Part shown: one piece after another, positions 8,986-17,061 of the stretch | How the letters are laid out: each line of letters begins with the position of its first letter | How positions within the stretch are numbered: position 1 is the stretch's first letter | NCBI RefSeq assembly: GCF_040643635.1 | Contig: NZ_JBEYUS010000014.1 | Span: 1-64,000 of the forward strand | Direction of reading: 5' to 3' | Length of the DNA stretch: 64,000 nucleotides | From: Saccharopolyspora_C sp040643635 | GTDB taxonomy: Bacteria > Actinomycetota > Actinomycetes > Mycobacteriales > Pseudonocardiaceae | The notes under the pieces: generated by a model | What the model was told of the DNA's origin: nothing | The model's input: only the letters and a program-made list of their open reading frames with translations | The model's database searches: none | Program-made: the position numbers and the translations under genes

Positions 8986-9129
8986 GGACCGGGCAGCACG
9001 GGACCGGGCAGTACGGGACCGGACAGCACGGCGCCGGGCAGGACAGGACACGCAGCGCAGCACGGCACAGGACCAGGCAGCGCAGGATCAGGCAGGGCAG
9101 GACCAGACAGCGCAGCACAGGACAGCGCC
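8986..9129. repeat. 15-bp degenerate tandem array
   Basis: About nine 15-bp units, for example GGACCGGGCAGCACG, GGACCGGGCAGTACG and GATCAGGCAGGGCAG, run head to tail with one 10-bp slip at 9061-9070. The array fills the gap between the convergent oxygenase and symporter genes. It stays purine-rich on the plus strand. The preceding 8751-8985 is a more decayed version of the same G/C/A-rich sequence and holds no gene I can support. Confidence 0.7.
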
Positions 9130-9135
9130 GCCCGC

Positions 9136-10569
9136 CTACTGCCGCGGGCTCTCCAGCGGCACCCCGTCGGCGGACAGCGGCGGCGACGGGAGCTCGGAGC
9201 TGGAGGTCAGCGGCGCCGCCCCGTCCAGCGGCCGCCCCGCCTGCTCGCTGAGGAAGTGCGTGCTGACGACCCCGACGATCCCCGCCCCCACCAGGAAGTA
9301 GCCCGGCCAGTCCAGGTTCCCCGTCGCGGTCGCCAGCGCTTCGATGATGGTCGGCGCGGTCCCCGCGAACAGCGACACGGCGAGGTTGAACAGCACCGCC
9401 AGGCTGCTGTACCGGATCATGGTGGGGAACAGCGCGGGCAGCGTGGACGGCGAGACGGCGGCGAAGCACACCAGGGCGAGCCCGATGATGAGCAGCCCGG
9501 CGACCTGCCCCACCAGTCCCGCGCGCAGCAGCCAGATCGCGGGCAGTCCCAGCAGGATCAGCCCGACGCTCCCGGTCATCAGCACGGGTTTCCGCCCGAC
9601 GCGATCGCTGAGCCGCCCCACCGAGACGATCACGCACAGCATCAGCACCATGACGACGACCTGGAGCGCGGTGGCGACCTCGGGGCTGGTCCCGCCGAGC
9701 CCGTAGCGCGGCAGCGTGCCGGTGAGGTAGGTCGGGATGTAGTTCGTCAGCACGTAGTTCGTGACGTTCCAGGCCACCACGACGCCGACGGCGACGAGCG
9801 CGGCCGCCCGGTACCGGGTCACCACGATCTGCAGCGCGCGCCGGGAGGACATCGTGGCCAGCGCCGGTGAGCGTTCCATGAGCTGCCGGAACGCCGGGGT
9901 GTCCTCCAGCCGCAGCCGCAGGTAGATGCCGGTGATGCCGAGCGGCAGCGCGAGCATGAACGGCACCCGCCAGCCCCAGGCGAGCAGGTCCTGCTCGGGC
10001 AGCACGGCGATCACCGTCCAGCACACCCCGGCGCCGAACGTGTAGCCGGTGAGGGTGCCGAACTCCAGCCAGCTGCCGAAGAAACCGCGCCTGCGGTCCG
10101 GTGCGTACTCGGCGACGAGGGTGAGCGCCCCGGTGTACTCACCACCCGCGGAGAAGCCCTGCAGCATCCGCACGAACAGCACCAGCAGCGGCGCGGCCAC
10201 GCCGATGGCCCCGTAGGCCGGGATGAGCCCGAGCAGCACGGTGGACACGGCCATCAGCACGACGGTGGCGGAGAGGACCTTGGTGCGCCCGATCTTGTCG
10301 CCGAGCCTGCCGAACACGAGTCCGCCGAGCGGGCGCATCAGGAAGGCCGCCGCGAACGCACCGAGGGTGTAGGCGGTGGCCCACTGGCCGCCTTCCGGGA
10401 AGAACACCCGGCCGAGCACGACGGCGGCGAGGTAGGAGTAGATCCCGAAGTCGTACCACTCCGCGACGTTGCCGATCGCGGCCGCGGCGACGGCGCGGCG
10501 GACGGTGCGCTCCTCCTCCACGGCCGGTCTGCGGAAGACCCGCTTGGGCCGCTTCGATCGGTCGATCAT
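9136..10569 (-). CDS. MFS symporter of the metabolite:H+ family (ProP-like)
   Basis: A 12-helix inner-membrane transporter of 477 residues. GNVAEWYDFGIYSYLAAV in helix 1, GRLGDKIGR between helices 2 and 3 and RMLQGFSAGGEY are typical of the MHS branch that includes ProP (proline/betaine) and KgtP. The ATG at 10569 follows GGGGGAGA. The C-terminal 40 residues are polar and Ser/Pro-rich. It shares the 12-bp regulator site with the oxidase operon, so import of glycine betaine or dimethylglycine is the most economical guess; the substrate cannot be read from sequence. Confidence 0.85.
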   Translation of the reverse strand: MIDRSKRPKRVFRRPAVEEERTVRRAVAAAAIGNVAEWYDFGIYSYLAAVVLGRVFFPEGGQWATAYTLGAFAAAFLMRPLGGLVFGRLGDKIGRTKVLSATVVLMAVSTVLLGLIPAYGAIGVAAPLLVLFVRMLQGFSAGGEYTGALTLVAEYAPDRRRGFFGSWLEFGTLTGYTFGAGVCWTVIAVLPEQDLLAWGWRVPFMLALPLGITGIYLRLRLEDTPAFRQLMERSPALATMSSRRALQIVVTRYRAAALVAVGVVVAWNVTNYVLTNYIPTYLTGTLPRYGLGGTSPEVATALQVVVMVLMLCVIVSVGRLSDRVGRKPVLMTGSVGLILLGLPAIWLLRAGLVGQVAGLLIIGLALVCFAAVSPSTLPALFPTMIRYSSLAVLFNLAVSLFAGTAPTIIEALATATGNLDWPGYFLVGAGIVGVVSTHFLSEQAGRPLDGAAPLTSSSELPSPPLSADGVPLESPRQ

Positions 10570-10657
10570 GAGGTCTCCCCCGCTGCGCGCTGCCGCGAGC
10601 CGCGGCGCGGCCGCGCGGTCCCGGCTGCCCCATCTCCTTCGAAGCCAGGTCCGGTGG

Positions 10658-10702
10658 TTGATATATCTGTTGCACGATAAGCCGTGGTCAGGGCCGGGTC
10701 AA
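10658..10702 (-). promoter_or_regulatory. Symporter promoter and regulator site
   Basis: On the minus strand TTGACC (10697-10702), a 17-bp spacer and TATCGT (10674-10679) precede CAGATATATCAA (10658-10669), which covers the predicted start point. This is the same arrangement as at glyA and the oxidase operon. Confidence 0.6.
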
Positions 10703-10921
10703 CACGCCGTTCCGGTGCCCTCGCGGTCCGTCCAGAACCCGCCCTGGACCCCATCGCGGGCACCGGCGGCCGGGCGCTCCCCGGCGGGCGGCTCGCCGCG
10801 AACTTCCCACAGCACTAGGGGTTTTCGCTACCGGCGGGTTTCCGCGCGTTACACCCGCGGCAACTCTCAGGCCTCCGTGGGCCCCGATTCGCCCGCTCGG
10901 CGAAGACGGCGAATTTCATCG

Positions 10922-10967
10922 TTGACGACCAAGGTGACGAGCCTCATTCTATCGGTTGCGCATTGCA
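10922..10967 (+). promoter_or_regulatory. Promoter region of the Rieske ferredoxin gene
   Basis: TTGACG at 10922-10927 is followed by TGCGCATTGC (10957-10966), the reverse complement of the 10-mer in front of the Rieske oxygenase and at nearly the same distance. The stretch 10703-10921 between the two divergent promoters shows nothing recognisable. Confidence 0.4.
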
Positions 10968-11001
10968 GTACGGGTTCCGCCATCTGCAACAGGAGGCCAG
11001 A

Positions 11002-11346
11002 ATGATTCTAGTGGGCGCGCTGTCCGACATCCCCCCCGGCGAGTCGGCCCGGGTGCAGGGCGAGGTGGCGATCGCTGTGTTCAACGTGGACGGCGAGCTG
11101 TTCGCCATCGACGACACCTGCACGCACCAGGACGCTTCGCTCTCCGACGGTTGGCTCGAAGGCTGCGCGGTCGAATGTCCGCTGCACGCGGCCTGCTTCG
11201 ACCTGCGCACCGGCCGCCCCAGCGGCCCGCCCGCCAAGAAACCCGTGCGAACCCACCGGGTCGCCGTGGACGACGGACTCGTCTACGTGCTCGAGACCAG
11301 CGACGTCGAGGTCGCCGCCGGTGCCGTCGTGGAAGAGGTGAGTTGA
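11002..11346 (+). CDS. Rieske-type 2Fe-2S ferredoxin
   Basis: A 114-residue electron carrier. CTH and CPLH (in DDTCTHQDASLSDG and VECPLHAACFDLRTG) form the Rieske Cys-x-His and Cys-x2-His pairs. AGGAGG five bases before the ATG at 11002 decides the start; an upstream in-frame codon at 10963 would add 13 residues without a ribosome-binding site. It lies directly against a ferredoxin reductase gene. Together they look like the electron chain of the Rieske oxygenase at 7563. The usual betaine system uses a fused GbcB reductase, absent here. Confidence 0.9.
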   Translation: MILVGALSDIPPGESARVQGEVAIAVFNVDGELFAIDDTCTHQDASLSDGWLEGCAVECPLHAACFDLRTGRPSGPPAKKPVRTHRVAVDDGLVYVLETSDVEVAAGAVVEEVS

Positions 11347-12510
11347 TTGCGCGAGATCACCGTCGTCGGAGCCTCGCTCGCCGGCCTCACCGCGGTCCGC
11401 GCACTGCGCGAGCACGGCTTCGATGGGCGCATCGTCGTCGTCGGCGATGAGGAGCACGCCCCCTACGACCGGCCGCCCCTGTCCAAGGAGTACCTCGCGG
11501 GCACCGCCTCCGAGGACGACATCGCCCTGACCGAACCGGACGATTCCGCGCTGGAGGTGGACTGGCGGCTGGGCCGCGCGGCCACCGGCCTGGACGCCCG
11601 GGACCGCGCCGTGCTGCTCGAAGGCGGCGCGCGGATCACCTCCGACGCCGTCGTGCTCGCCACCGGCGCCCGCGCCCGCCCGTTCCCCGGACCGGTTCCG
11701 GAGGGCGTCCGGACCTTGCGCACCCTCGACGACGCCCGCGCGCTGCGCAAGGAACTCGTGCCCGGCGCCCGCCTCGTCGTCATCGGCGCCGGCTTCATCG
11801 GTGCCGAGATCGCCTCGACCGCGGTCGGGCTCGGCGTCGAAGTGGACGTGGTCGAGGCCGCCGCCGTCCCGCTGCACCGCGCGCTCGGCCCCGAGATGGG
11901 CGAGGTGTGCGGCAGGCTGCACGCCCGCAACGGGGTGCGGATGCACGTCGGCACCGGCGTCGCCGGACTCGTCGGCGATCCCCGGGTGACCGCCGTGCGG
12001 CTCGACGACGGCCGCGAACTGCCCGCCGACGTGGTCGTGGTCGGCATCGGGGCGCAGCCGAACGTCGAATGGCTGGAGGGCTCCGGGATCCCGCTGCAGA
12101 ACGGCGTGCGCACCGACGCCGCGGGCCGGACCGAGGTACCGGAGGTGGTGGCGGTCGGCGACTGCGCCAACGCCCACCGGGACTACACGTCCGAACCGCT
12201 GCGGCTGGAGCACTGGACCAACGCCGCGCAGCACCCGGCGGCCGCGGCCGCCGCACTGCTCGGCGCCGAGCACTCCGCCCCGGCGCACCACGCGGTCCCG
12301 TACTTCTGGTCCGACCAGTACGGCAGCAAGATCCAGTTCGCCGGGCACCGGAGCCCCGGCTGCACGATCCGGATCGAAGAGGGCGACGTCGACTCCGGCG
12401 AGTTCCTCGCGCTGTACCTGGATTCCGCGGACGAACCGGTCGGAGTGCTCTCGGTCGACCGGACCAAGTCGTTCGGGCGCTGGCGACGACGGCTCGCCGC
12501 CAGGTTGTGA
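11347..12510 (+). CDS. FAD-dependent ferredoxin reductase
   Basis: NAD(P)H-driven reductase of 387 residues with the class-III dioxygenase/putidaredoxin reductase fold. The FAD-binding N-terminus VVGASLAGLTAVRAL and YDRPPLSKEYL, the NAD-binding VVIGAGFIGAEIAS and the second FAD motif VAVGDC are all present in order. The start is a TTG directly after the ferredoxin stop; upstream in-frame codons hit that stop at once, so this rare start is forced. GAGGTGAG overlaps the end of the ferredoxin gene as ribosome-binding site. It should pass electrons to the Rieske ferredoxin. Confidence 0.9.
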   Translation: MREITVVGASLAGLTAVRALREHGFDGRIVVVGDEEHAPYDRPPLSKEYLAGTASEDDIALTEPDDSALEVDWRLGRAATGLDARDRAVLLEGGARITSDAVVLATGARARPFPGPVPEGVRTLRTLDDARALRKELVPGARLVVIGAGFIGAEIASTAVGLGVEVDVVEAAAVPLHRALGPEMGEVCGRLHARNGVRMHVGTGVAGLVGDPRVTAVRLDDGRELPADVVVVGIGAQPNVEWLEGSGIPLQNGVRTDAAGRTEVPEVVAVGDCANAHRDYTSEPLRLEHWTNAAQHPAAAAAALLGAEHSAPAHHAVPYFWSDQYGSKIQFAGHRSPGCTIRIEEGDVDSGEFLALYLDSADEPVGVLSVDRTKSFGRWRRRLAARL

Positions 12511-12555
12511 TCGCGCACCCGGTCCGGCAGCCGCGGCCGTGACCCCGTCCCGGAA

Positions 12556-12583
12556 GGAGCGAGGCGCCCTGCTCCCTCGCTCC
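12556..12583. terminator. Bidirectional hairpin between reductase and GntR genes
   Basis: GGAGCGAGG (12556-12564) pairs perfectly with CCTCGCTCC (12575-12583) with a 10-nt loop, midway between two converging genes. Confidence 0.7.
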
Positions 12584-12593
12584 GCCCGGCGGA

Positions 12594-13256
12594 TCACACC
12601 ACCGCGCGGATGGCCTCCTCGAAGCCGAGCACGTGGTCGCAGGCCAGCTGCTCGGCCTCGTCGGCGGACCGGGAACCGATCGCGCGCAGCAGCCCGGAGT
12701 GCTCGCCGACGTGGCTGTCGAAGTGCGACATGCGCTCCAGGAACAGGCAGAAGATGCGGGTGGCGAGGTTGTCGTAGCGCACCAGGGTGTCCTCCAGGTG
12801 CGGGTTCCCCGCGGCCCGGTAGATCGCGCGGTGGACGTGCAGGTCCCAGCGCATCAGCTCGTCGCGGCTCAGCGACCGCACGTCGACCTCGTCCAGCTCG
12901 TCGGCCATCTCCAGCAGCTCGGCCAGCACGGCGGCGCTCGCGGATTCGGCGGCGCGGCGGGCCGCCAGCGGTTCCAGCTGCACCCGCAGCTCGGAGATGT
13001 AGGCCAGGTCGGTGATGTCCACCGCGGTCGCGAAGGTCCCCCGGCGCGGGTAGGACACCACGAGCCGGTCGATCTCCAGCCGCTTCAGCGCCTCGCGCAC
13101 GGGCGTCCGCCCCACGTCCAGCGATTTCGCCAGCGCCACGTCGTCGATCGCGGTCATGGGCGGGATGTCGAGCATGATGAGCCGGTCGCAGATCTCCGCG
13201 TAGGCCTTGTCGGCCAACGACGCGTAGACGGGTTCATCGGTGGTCGCCGGGCTCAT
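12594..13256 (-). CDS. FadR-subfamily GntR transcriptional regulator
   Basis: A 220-residue regulator with a winged helix at residues 10-75 (ALAKSLDVGRTPVREALKRL, wing PRRGTF) and a C-terminal FCD effector domain rich in His/Asp/Arg. It most likely senses a metabolite of the betaine pathway. The ATG at 13256 has GAGG five bases upstream; a GTG at 13295 would add 13 residues. It lies at the edge of the catabolic region and has the shared 12-bp motif in its own promoter, so I infer that it is autoregulated and controls glyA, the oxidase operon and the symporter. Confidence 0.9.
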   Translation of the reverse strand: MSPATTDEPVYASLADKAYAEICDRLIMLDIPPMTAIDDVALAKSLDVGRTPVREALKRLEIDRLVVSYPRRGTFATAVDITDLAYISELRVQLEPLAARRAAESASAAVLAELLEMADELDEVDVRSLSRDELMRWDLHVHRAIYRAAGNPHLEDTLVRYDNLATRIFCLFLERMSHFDSHVGEHSGLLRAIGSRSADEAEQLACDHVLGFEEAIRAVV

Positions 13257-13305
13257 CGCAGCCTCGGCTTCACCGAGGGGCGGTCGATTCCGCACATCTC
13301 CAGCC

Positions 13306-13324
13306 TTGACATATCAGCACTGTA
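13306..13324 (-). promoter_or_regulatory. Autoregulatory site of the GntR gene
   Basis: CTGATATGTCAA (reverse of 13306-13317) is the fourth copy of the operator motif. A TACAGT -10-like hexamer (13319-13324) abuts it. The -35 is weak. Confidence 0.5.
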
Positions 13325-13435
13325 TCTGTTGGCGGTCTGTACACGAACAGAACCCGTCTCGGCTTCCACCGAGTGGACGCGCGCGGCCGCGCCACCCTCG
13401 TGGCGCGGCCGGGGTGCTCCCGCGCCGATCCGGGT

Positions 13436-13618
13436 TCAGAGCTTCTTGCCGCCGCGCTTGGCCGCCTTGCACTCCGGGCAGGTCGGCATGCCGCTGAAGA
13501 ACGTGTCCTCGTAGGTCGCGTGCAGGAAGAACTTGCCGCACAGCGAGGTGGCATCGCTGTTCCAGGGCGAGACCTTCCCGCAGTGCCGAATGCCGTCGTG
13601 AATGATGTCGGTTGCCAT
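13436..13618 (-). CDS. Small zinc-ribbon-like protein of unknown function
   Basis: A 60-residue basic-tailed protein with cysteines at 13, 27, 47 and 50; the last two form CPEC, suggesting one zinc site. I know similar short proteins only as actinobacterial hypotheticals. GGAGG with AAGG precedes the ATG at 13618; an upstream start at 13660 has no better signal. It ends in Lys/Gly/Lys-rich residues, which would suit nucleic-acid contact, but that is a guess. Confidence 0.65.
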   Translation of the reverse strand: MATDIIHDGIRHCGKVSPWNSDATSLCGKFFLHATYEDTFFSGMPTCPECKAAKRGGKKL

Positions 13619-13975
13619 GAGCCTTGCCTCCAGCTCTCGTGCCATCTTCCGGATGAACAACTCCCCGATCGGAGGTTCACTCCAGCACGTTCGGTAATCA
13701 GAAGGCAGCTCATTTTTCCGCTCAACGCCGTGCGGTCACACCATTGCGGCCAGCGGTAGATCAACATTCGGCCGAAGTGATGACCTAGTGCATTGTTCAA
13801 TCTTTTCCCTTAGCCCGATCGGGTGTGATCATCGGGCGCGCTGGTCCGGTGGGGCGGCGACCGGCGCCGGACGGGGCAACCGCCTGCACCGGTCGCCGCA
13901 ACCCGCTCGCGGGCGCGACCCGGATCACGTCCCTGCCCAGCTCAGGACGAGGACCGGGTGGCGGCCCGCCCGGGG
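13619..13975. other. Intergenic stretch without recognised gene
   Basis: This 357-bp gap is less GC-rich than its surroundings around 13700-13810, which should carry the promoter of the small protein. It contains GATCAACATTCG at 13759-13770, found again upstream of the conservon at 39857-39868. The part near 13840-13975 is GC-rich with no gene I can support. Confidence 0.4.
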
Positions 13976-14665
13976 TCACAGCGCCGCCAGCACCTCCCGC
14001 GCCATCGGACCGCTCGACGCCGGGTTCTGACCGGTGAACAGGTTCCCGTCCCGCACGGTGAACGGCTGGTAGGCGGGCCCGCCCTCGTGCACCGCACCCC
14101 GCTCCCGCAACCGGCTCGCCAGCAGCCACGGCGCGCCGTCCGCGGTGCCGAAGAGCCGCTCCTCCTCGTCGGTGAACGCGGCCATCCGCCGCCGCGCGAA
14201 CCGCCAGTCCCCCGCCTCGTCCACGGCGCTGAGCAGCGCGGCCGGGCCGTGGCAGACGGCGGCGATGGCGACCCCCGCGCGGTCCGCCGCCACCAGCAGC
14301 CGGCCGAGGTCGGCGTCCTCGTGCAGGTCCACCACCGGCCCGTGCCCGCCGGGCAGCACGATCGCCGCGTAGTCGTCGAGCACCACCTCCGCCAGCGGCA
14401 GCAGCGGGCCGAACTCGCGCAGCGCGGCCGCCGCGTGCTCGACGTGGCGCGCGCACTCCGGCCCGGCGATCTCCGGGTCGGCGCTGTGCCGGTCCAGCGG
14501 CTGCAGCACCCCGCCCGGCGAGGCGAAGTCCACCGCGAACCCGGCGGCGGTGAACTCCGCGTGCGGCGCGGCGAGCTCCTCCGCCCAATACCCCGTCGGG
14601 TAGGCCGACCCGTCGGTGCGGATCCAGGTGTCGGCGGCGGACATGACGATCAGAACCTTGCGCAT
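13976..14665 (-). CDS. DJ-1/PfpI superfamily protein (Hsp31-like)
   Basis: A 229-residue class I glutamine-amidotransferase-like protein. It carries VLPGGHG and the nucleophile elbow AVCHGPAAL with the catalytic cysteine, and an N-terminal GYWAEELAAP segment typical of Hsp31-like glyoxalase/chaperone members. The ATG at 14665 gives a clean start MRKVLIVMS. It is divergent from an XRE regulator, which may control it. Function could be methylglyoxal detoxification or protein repair; family members differ. Confidence 0.85.
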   Translation of the reverse strand: MRKVLIVMSAADTWIRTDGSAYPTGYWAEELAAPHAEFTAAGFAVDFASPGGVLQPLDRHSADPEIAGPECARHVEHAAAALREFGPLLPLAEVVLDDYAAIVLPGGHGPVVDLHEDADLGRLLVAADRAGVAIAAVCHGPAALLSAVDEAGDWRFARRRMAAFTDEEERLFGTADGAPWLLASRLRERGAVHEGGPAYQPFTVRDGNLFTGQNPASSGPMAREVLAAL

Positions 14666-14843
14666 CGGGCGCCTCCCGGTCTCGGCGGGGGTTCCTCCCC
14701 CGGCTCGACCCCCAGCCTGGTCGCCGGAGATCGCCGGAATCGGTGCCGCGCGCGCCCTGCCGGGGCGCGGACCCGCGAACCTGGGACTCGGAGGTCCACC
14801 CGCACGCCCGCGCGGGGACCCGGGCGGCGGCAGAATCGCGGGC

Positions 14844-15695
14844 ATGGCCCAGCACAACCGCGAACTCGCCGACTTCCTGCGCCGCGCCCGCGGCCTCGGT
14901 GATCCCGCCCGCGCGGGTCTGCCCGCCGATGGGCGGGTGCGGCGCGTCCCCGGGCTGCGGCGCGAAGAGGTCGCGCTGCTGGCCGGGGTGTCCACCGACT
15001 ACTACGCGCGGCTCGAACAGGGACGGCGGATCGTGCCCTCGCCCGCCGTGGTCGCGGCGATCGGACGGGCGCTCGACCTGGACGCCGCGGGCCGCGCGCA
15101 CCTGGAGACCCTCGTCGGCCGGACCGCGAGCCCCCGCAGCCGGCCGAACTCGGTGCAGCGGCTGCGGCCCGGCGTCCACCAGTTGCTCGACTCGCTGGAC
15201 GGGGAACCGGCGCTGGTGCTCGGCAGGCGCACCGACGTGCTCGCGAGCAACCGGATGGCGCGGGCGCTGTTCACCGACTTCGAGCGGATGCCCGCGGCGC
15301 GGCGCAACTACGCGCGCTGGATGTTCCTGGACGACGGCGCGCGGGAGCTGTTCGCCGACTGGGAGGTGCACGCGCGGGCCACCGTGGAGAGCCTGCGCCT
15401 CGACGTCGGCGCCGACCCCGCGGACCGGGCGGCGATCGCCCTGGTCGCCGAACTGCGCGCGGGCAGCCGCGAATTCGGCCGGTGGTGGGACGAGCACCGG
15501 GTGCACCAGCGCACCCACGGGTCGAAGCGGCTGCGGCACCCGGTGGTCGGCGAGCTCACCGTCGAGTACGAGACCTTCGCATTGCCCGGCGATCCGGACA
15601 CCACCCTGTTCGTCTACACCGCCGAACCCGGCTCGCCCTCCCGCGAGGCGCTGGGCCTGCTCGCCAGCTGGGGCGTGCCCGCCCGGCCGCGCTGA
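14844..15695 (+). CDS. XRE-family regulator with MmyB-like ligand-binding domain
   Basis: A 283-residue regulator. The helix-turn-helix is at about 25-75 (LRREEVALLAGVSTDYYARLEQGR), followed by a long C-terminal PAS-like domain (WMFLDDGARELF, HPVVGELTVEYE) typical of MmyB-type regulators that bind fatty-acid-like ligands. The ATG at 14844 is the first plausible start. It is divergent from the DJ-1-like gene and 150 bp upstream of a co-directional glycosyltransferase, both possible targets. Confidence 0.9.
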   Translation: MAQHNRELADFLRRARGLGDPARAGLPADGRVRRVPGLRREEVALLAGVSTDYYARLEQGRRIVPSPAVVAAIGRALDLDAAGRAHLETLVGRTASPRSRPNSVQRLRPGVHQLLDSLDGEPALVLGRRTDVLASNRMARALFTDFERMPAARRNYARWMFLDDGARELFADWEVHARATVESLRLDVGADPADRAAIALVAELRAGSREFGRWWDEHRVHQRTHGSKRLRHPVVGELTVEYETFALPGDPDTTLFVYTAEPGSPSREALGLLASWGVPARPR

Positions 15696-15846
15696 CCGGC
15701 GAGGATTTTCCCCGCGGAGAAGGGAATTCCGGCCCTTCCCGGCAGGTGCCACCGGCCCCATCCTTAGCGTGGGAGCCGGTGGCGCCGCGGCGCCACCGGT
15801 CGAGCGCGCGACACCGCGCGCCCCCTTCAGCTCTTGGAGTCGCCCC

Positions 15847-17004
15847 GTGCGCGTGCTGTTCAGCGCCGTCCCCGCCTACGGCCACCTTCTTCCGCTCGCC
15901 CCGCTGATCGAGGCCGCGCTCGCCGACGGGCACCAGGCCGCGGTGCTCACCAGCGGCGACATGCGGCCCGCCGTCGAGGACGAGCTGGCGGCCGAGGTGG
16001 AGCTGCTCGCCGCCGGTCCGACCGCGATCGAGTTCACCACCGAAGCCGCGCGCCGCACCGGGACCGACGTGATGCGCCCGACGCCGGAGGTCGTCGGCGA
16101 GGTCTTCGGCGCCTGCCGCCTGGAGCTCGGCGGTGCCGAGTCGATCGAACGCGCGCGGGACTGGGCGCCGGACCTGGTGATCGCCGAGTACTACGACGCC
16201 CTCGGCCCGTTCGTCGCCGCCGCGCTCGGAATTCCTTGGCACCAGGCGGGAATCGGCCCGGCGGTACCGCCCGAGCTCGCCGAGCTGATCGAGGCTTCGG
16301 CGGCCCGCCACCACGACGAACGCGGGATCGTCGTCGAACCGCCCACCACCTACCTGGACCCGTGGCCGGAGGAGTTGCAGGAGCCGGGCTGGTCCAGCGC
16401 GGTGCCGCCGCTGCCGATGCGCGGCCGGGCGCACCGCCGCCCGGAAGGCCGGGAGGCACCGCAGCGCGGCTTCGCGGCCGCGGACCGGCCGACCGCGCTC
16501 GTCACGCTGGGCACCGTGTTCTCCGACCCGCGGGTGCTGGACGAGTTCGTCGCGGCCGTGTCGAGCAGGCCGCTGAACCTGCGCGTCACGCTGGGCATGT
16601 CCCACGGCGCGGGGCCGAACGCGGCGCGCGCCGACGAGGTGCGCGACTCCGGCGCCGAGATCCACTACGTGCCGTTCGCGCCGCTGGACGACCTGCTCGA
16701 CGGGGTGGGCGTGGTGGTGGGCGCCGGTGGTTCGGGCACCGTGCTCGGCGCGTTGAGCCGCGGGGTTCCGCTGGTGCTGTGCCCGCAGGGCGCGGATCAG
16801 CCGGTCAACGCGGCGCGGGCGGAAGCCGCCGGGGTCGCGGTGGTCGTCGACTCCCCCGCCGGGATCGCCGCCGCGATCGAGCGGGTGCTGTCCGATCCGT
16901 CGTACGCGGAGCGGGCCGCGGCCGTCGCGGCGGAGCTCGCCACCCGTCCCGCGCCCGCCGACGTGCTGCGCGCCCTCACCGGCTCCCCCGAACCCGTGGC
17001 CTGA
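15847..17004 (+). CDS. Macrolide-type glycosyltransferase (GT1, GT-B fold)
   Basis: A 385-residue enzyme that should move a sugar from a nucleotide donor to a small lipophilic acceptor. The N-terminus RVLFSAVPAYGHLLPLAPL and C-terminal donor site GAGGSGTVLGALSRGVP with PQGADQ are classic for antibiotic and macrolide glycosyltransferases. The start is the GTG at 15847 behind GGAG. No polyketide or sugar genes adjoin it, so it may inactivate antibiotics or modify an exogenous compound rather than belong to a biosynthetic cluster. Confidence 0.88.
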   Translation: MRVLFSAVPAYGHLLPLAPLIEAALADGHQAAVLTSGDMRPAVEDELAAEVELLAAGPTAIEFTTEAARRTGTDVMRPTPEVVGEVFGACRLELGGAESIERARDWAPDLVIAEYYDALGPFVAAALGIPWHQAGIGPAVPPELAELIEASAARHHDERGIVVEPPTTYLDPWPEELQEPGWSSAVPPLPMRGRAHRRPEGREAPQRGFAAADRPTALVTLGTVFSDPRVLDEFVAAVSSRPLNLRVTLGMSHGAGPNAARADEVRDSGAEIHYVPFAPLDDLLDGVGVVVGAGGSGTVLGALSRGVPLVLCPQGADQPVNAARAEAAGVAVVVDSPAGIAAAIERVLSDPSYAERAAAVAAELATRPAPADVLRALTGSPEPVA

Positions 17005-17010
17005 ACACCG

Positions 17011-17061
17011 AGGTGAATGGCCCACCAGCCCGATCCCCTTGGGCGAATGGGCCATTCACCT
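17011..17061. terminator. Bidirectional terminator between glycosyltransferase and glycosidase
   Basis: AGGTGAATGGCCCA (17011-17024) and TGGGCCATTCACCT (17048-17061) form a perfect 14-bp stem. The right arm touches the stop codon of the minus-strand gene. The core GGTGAAYGGCCCA recurs singly at 48024-48035 and 48076-48088 and in reverse near 48370. Confidence 0.8.

Noticed and set aside
8986..9129. Short-period repeats considered as a CRISPR array
   Set aside because: Units are contiguous 15-mers without spacers, and no cas genes are in the window.
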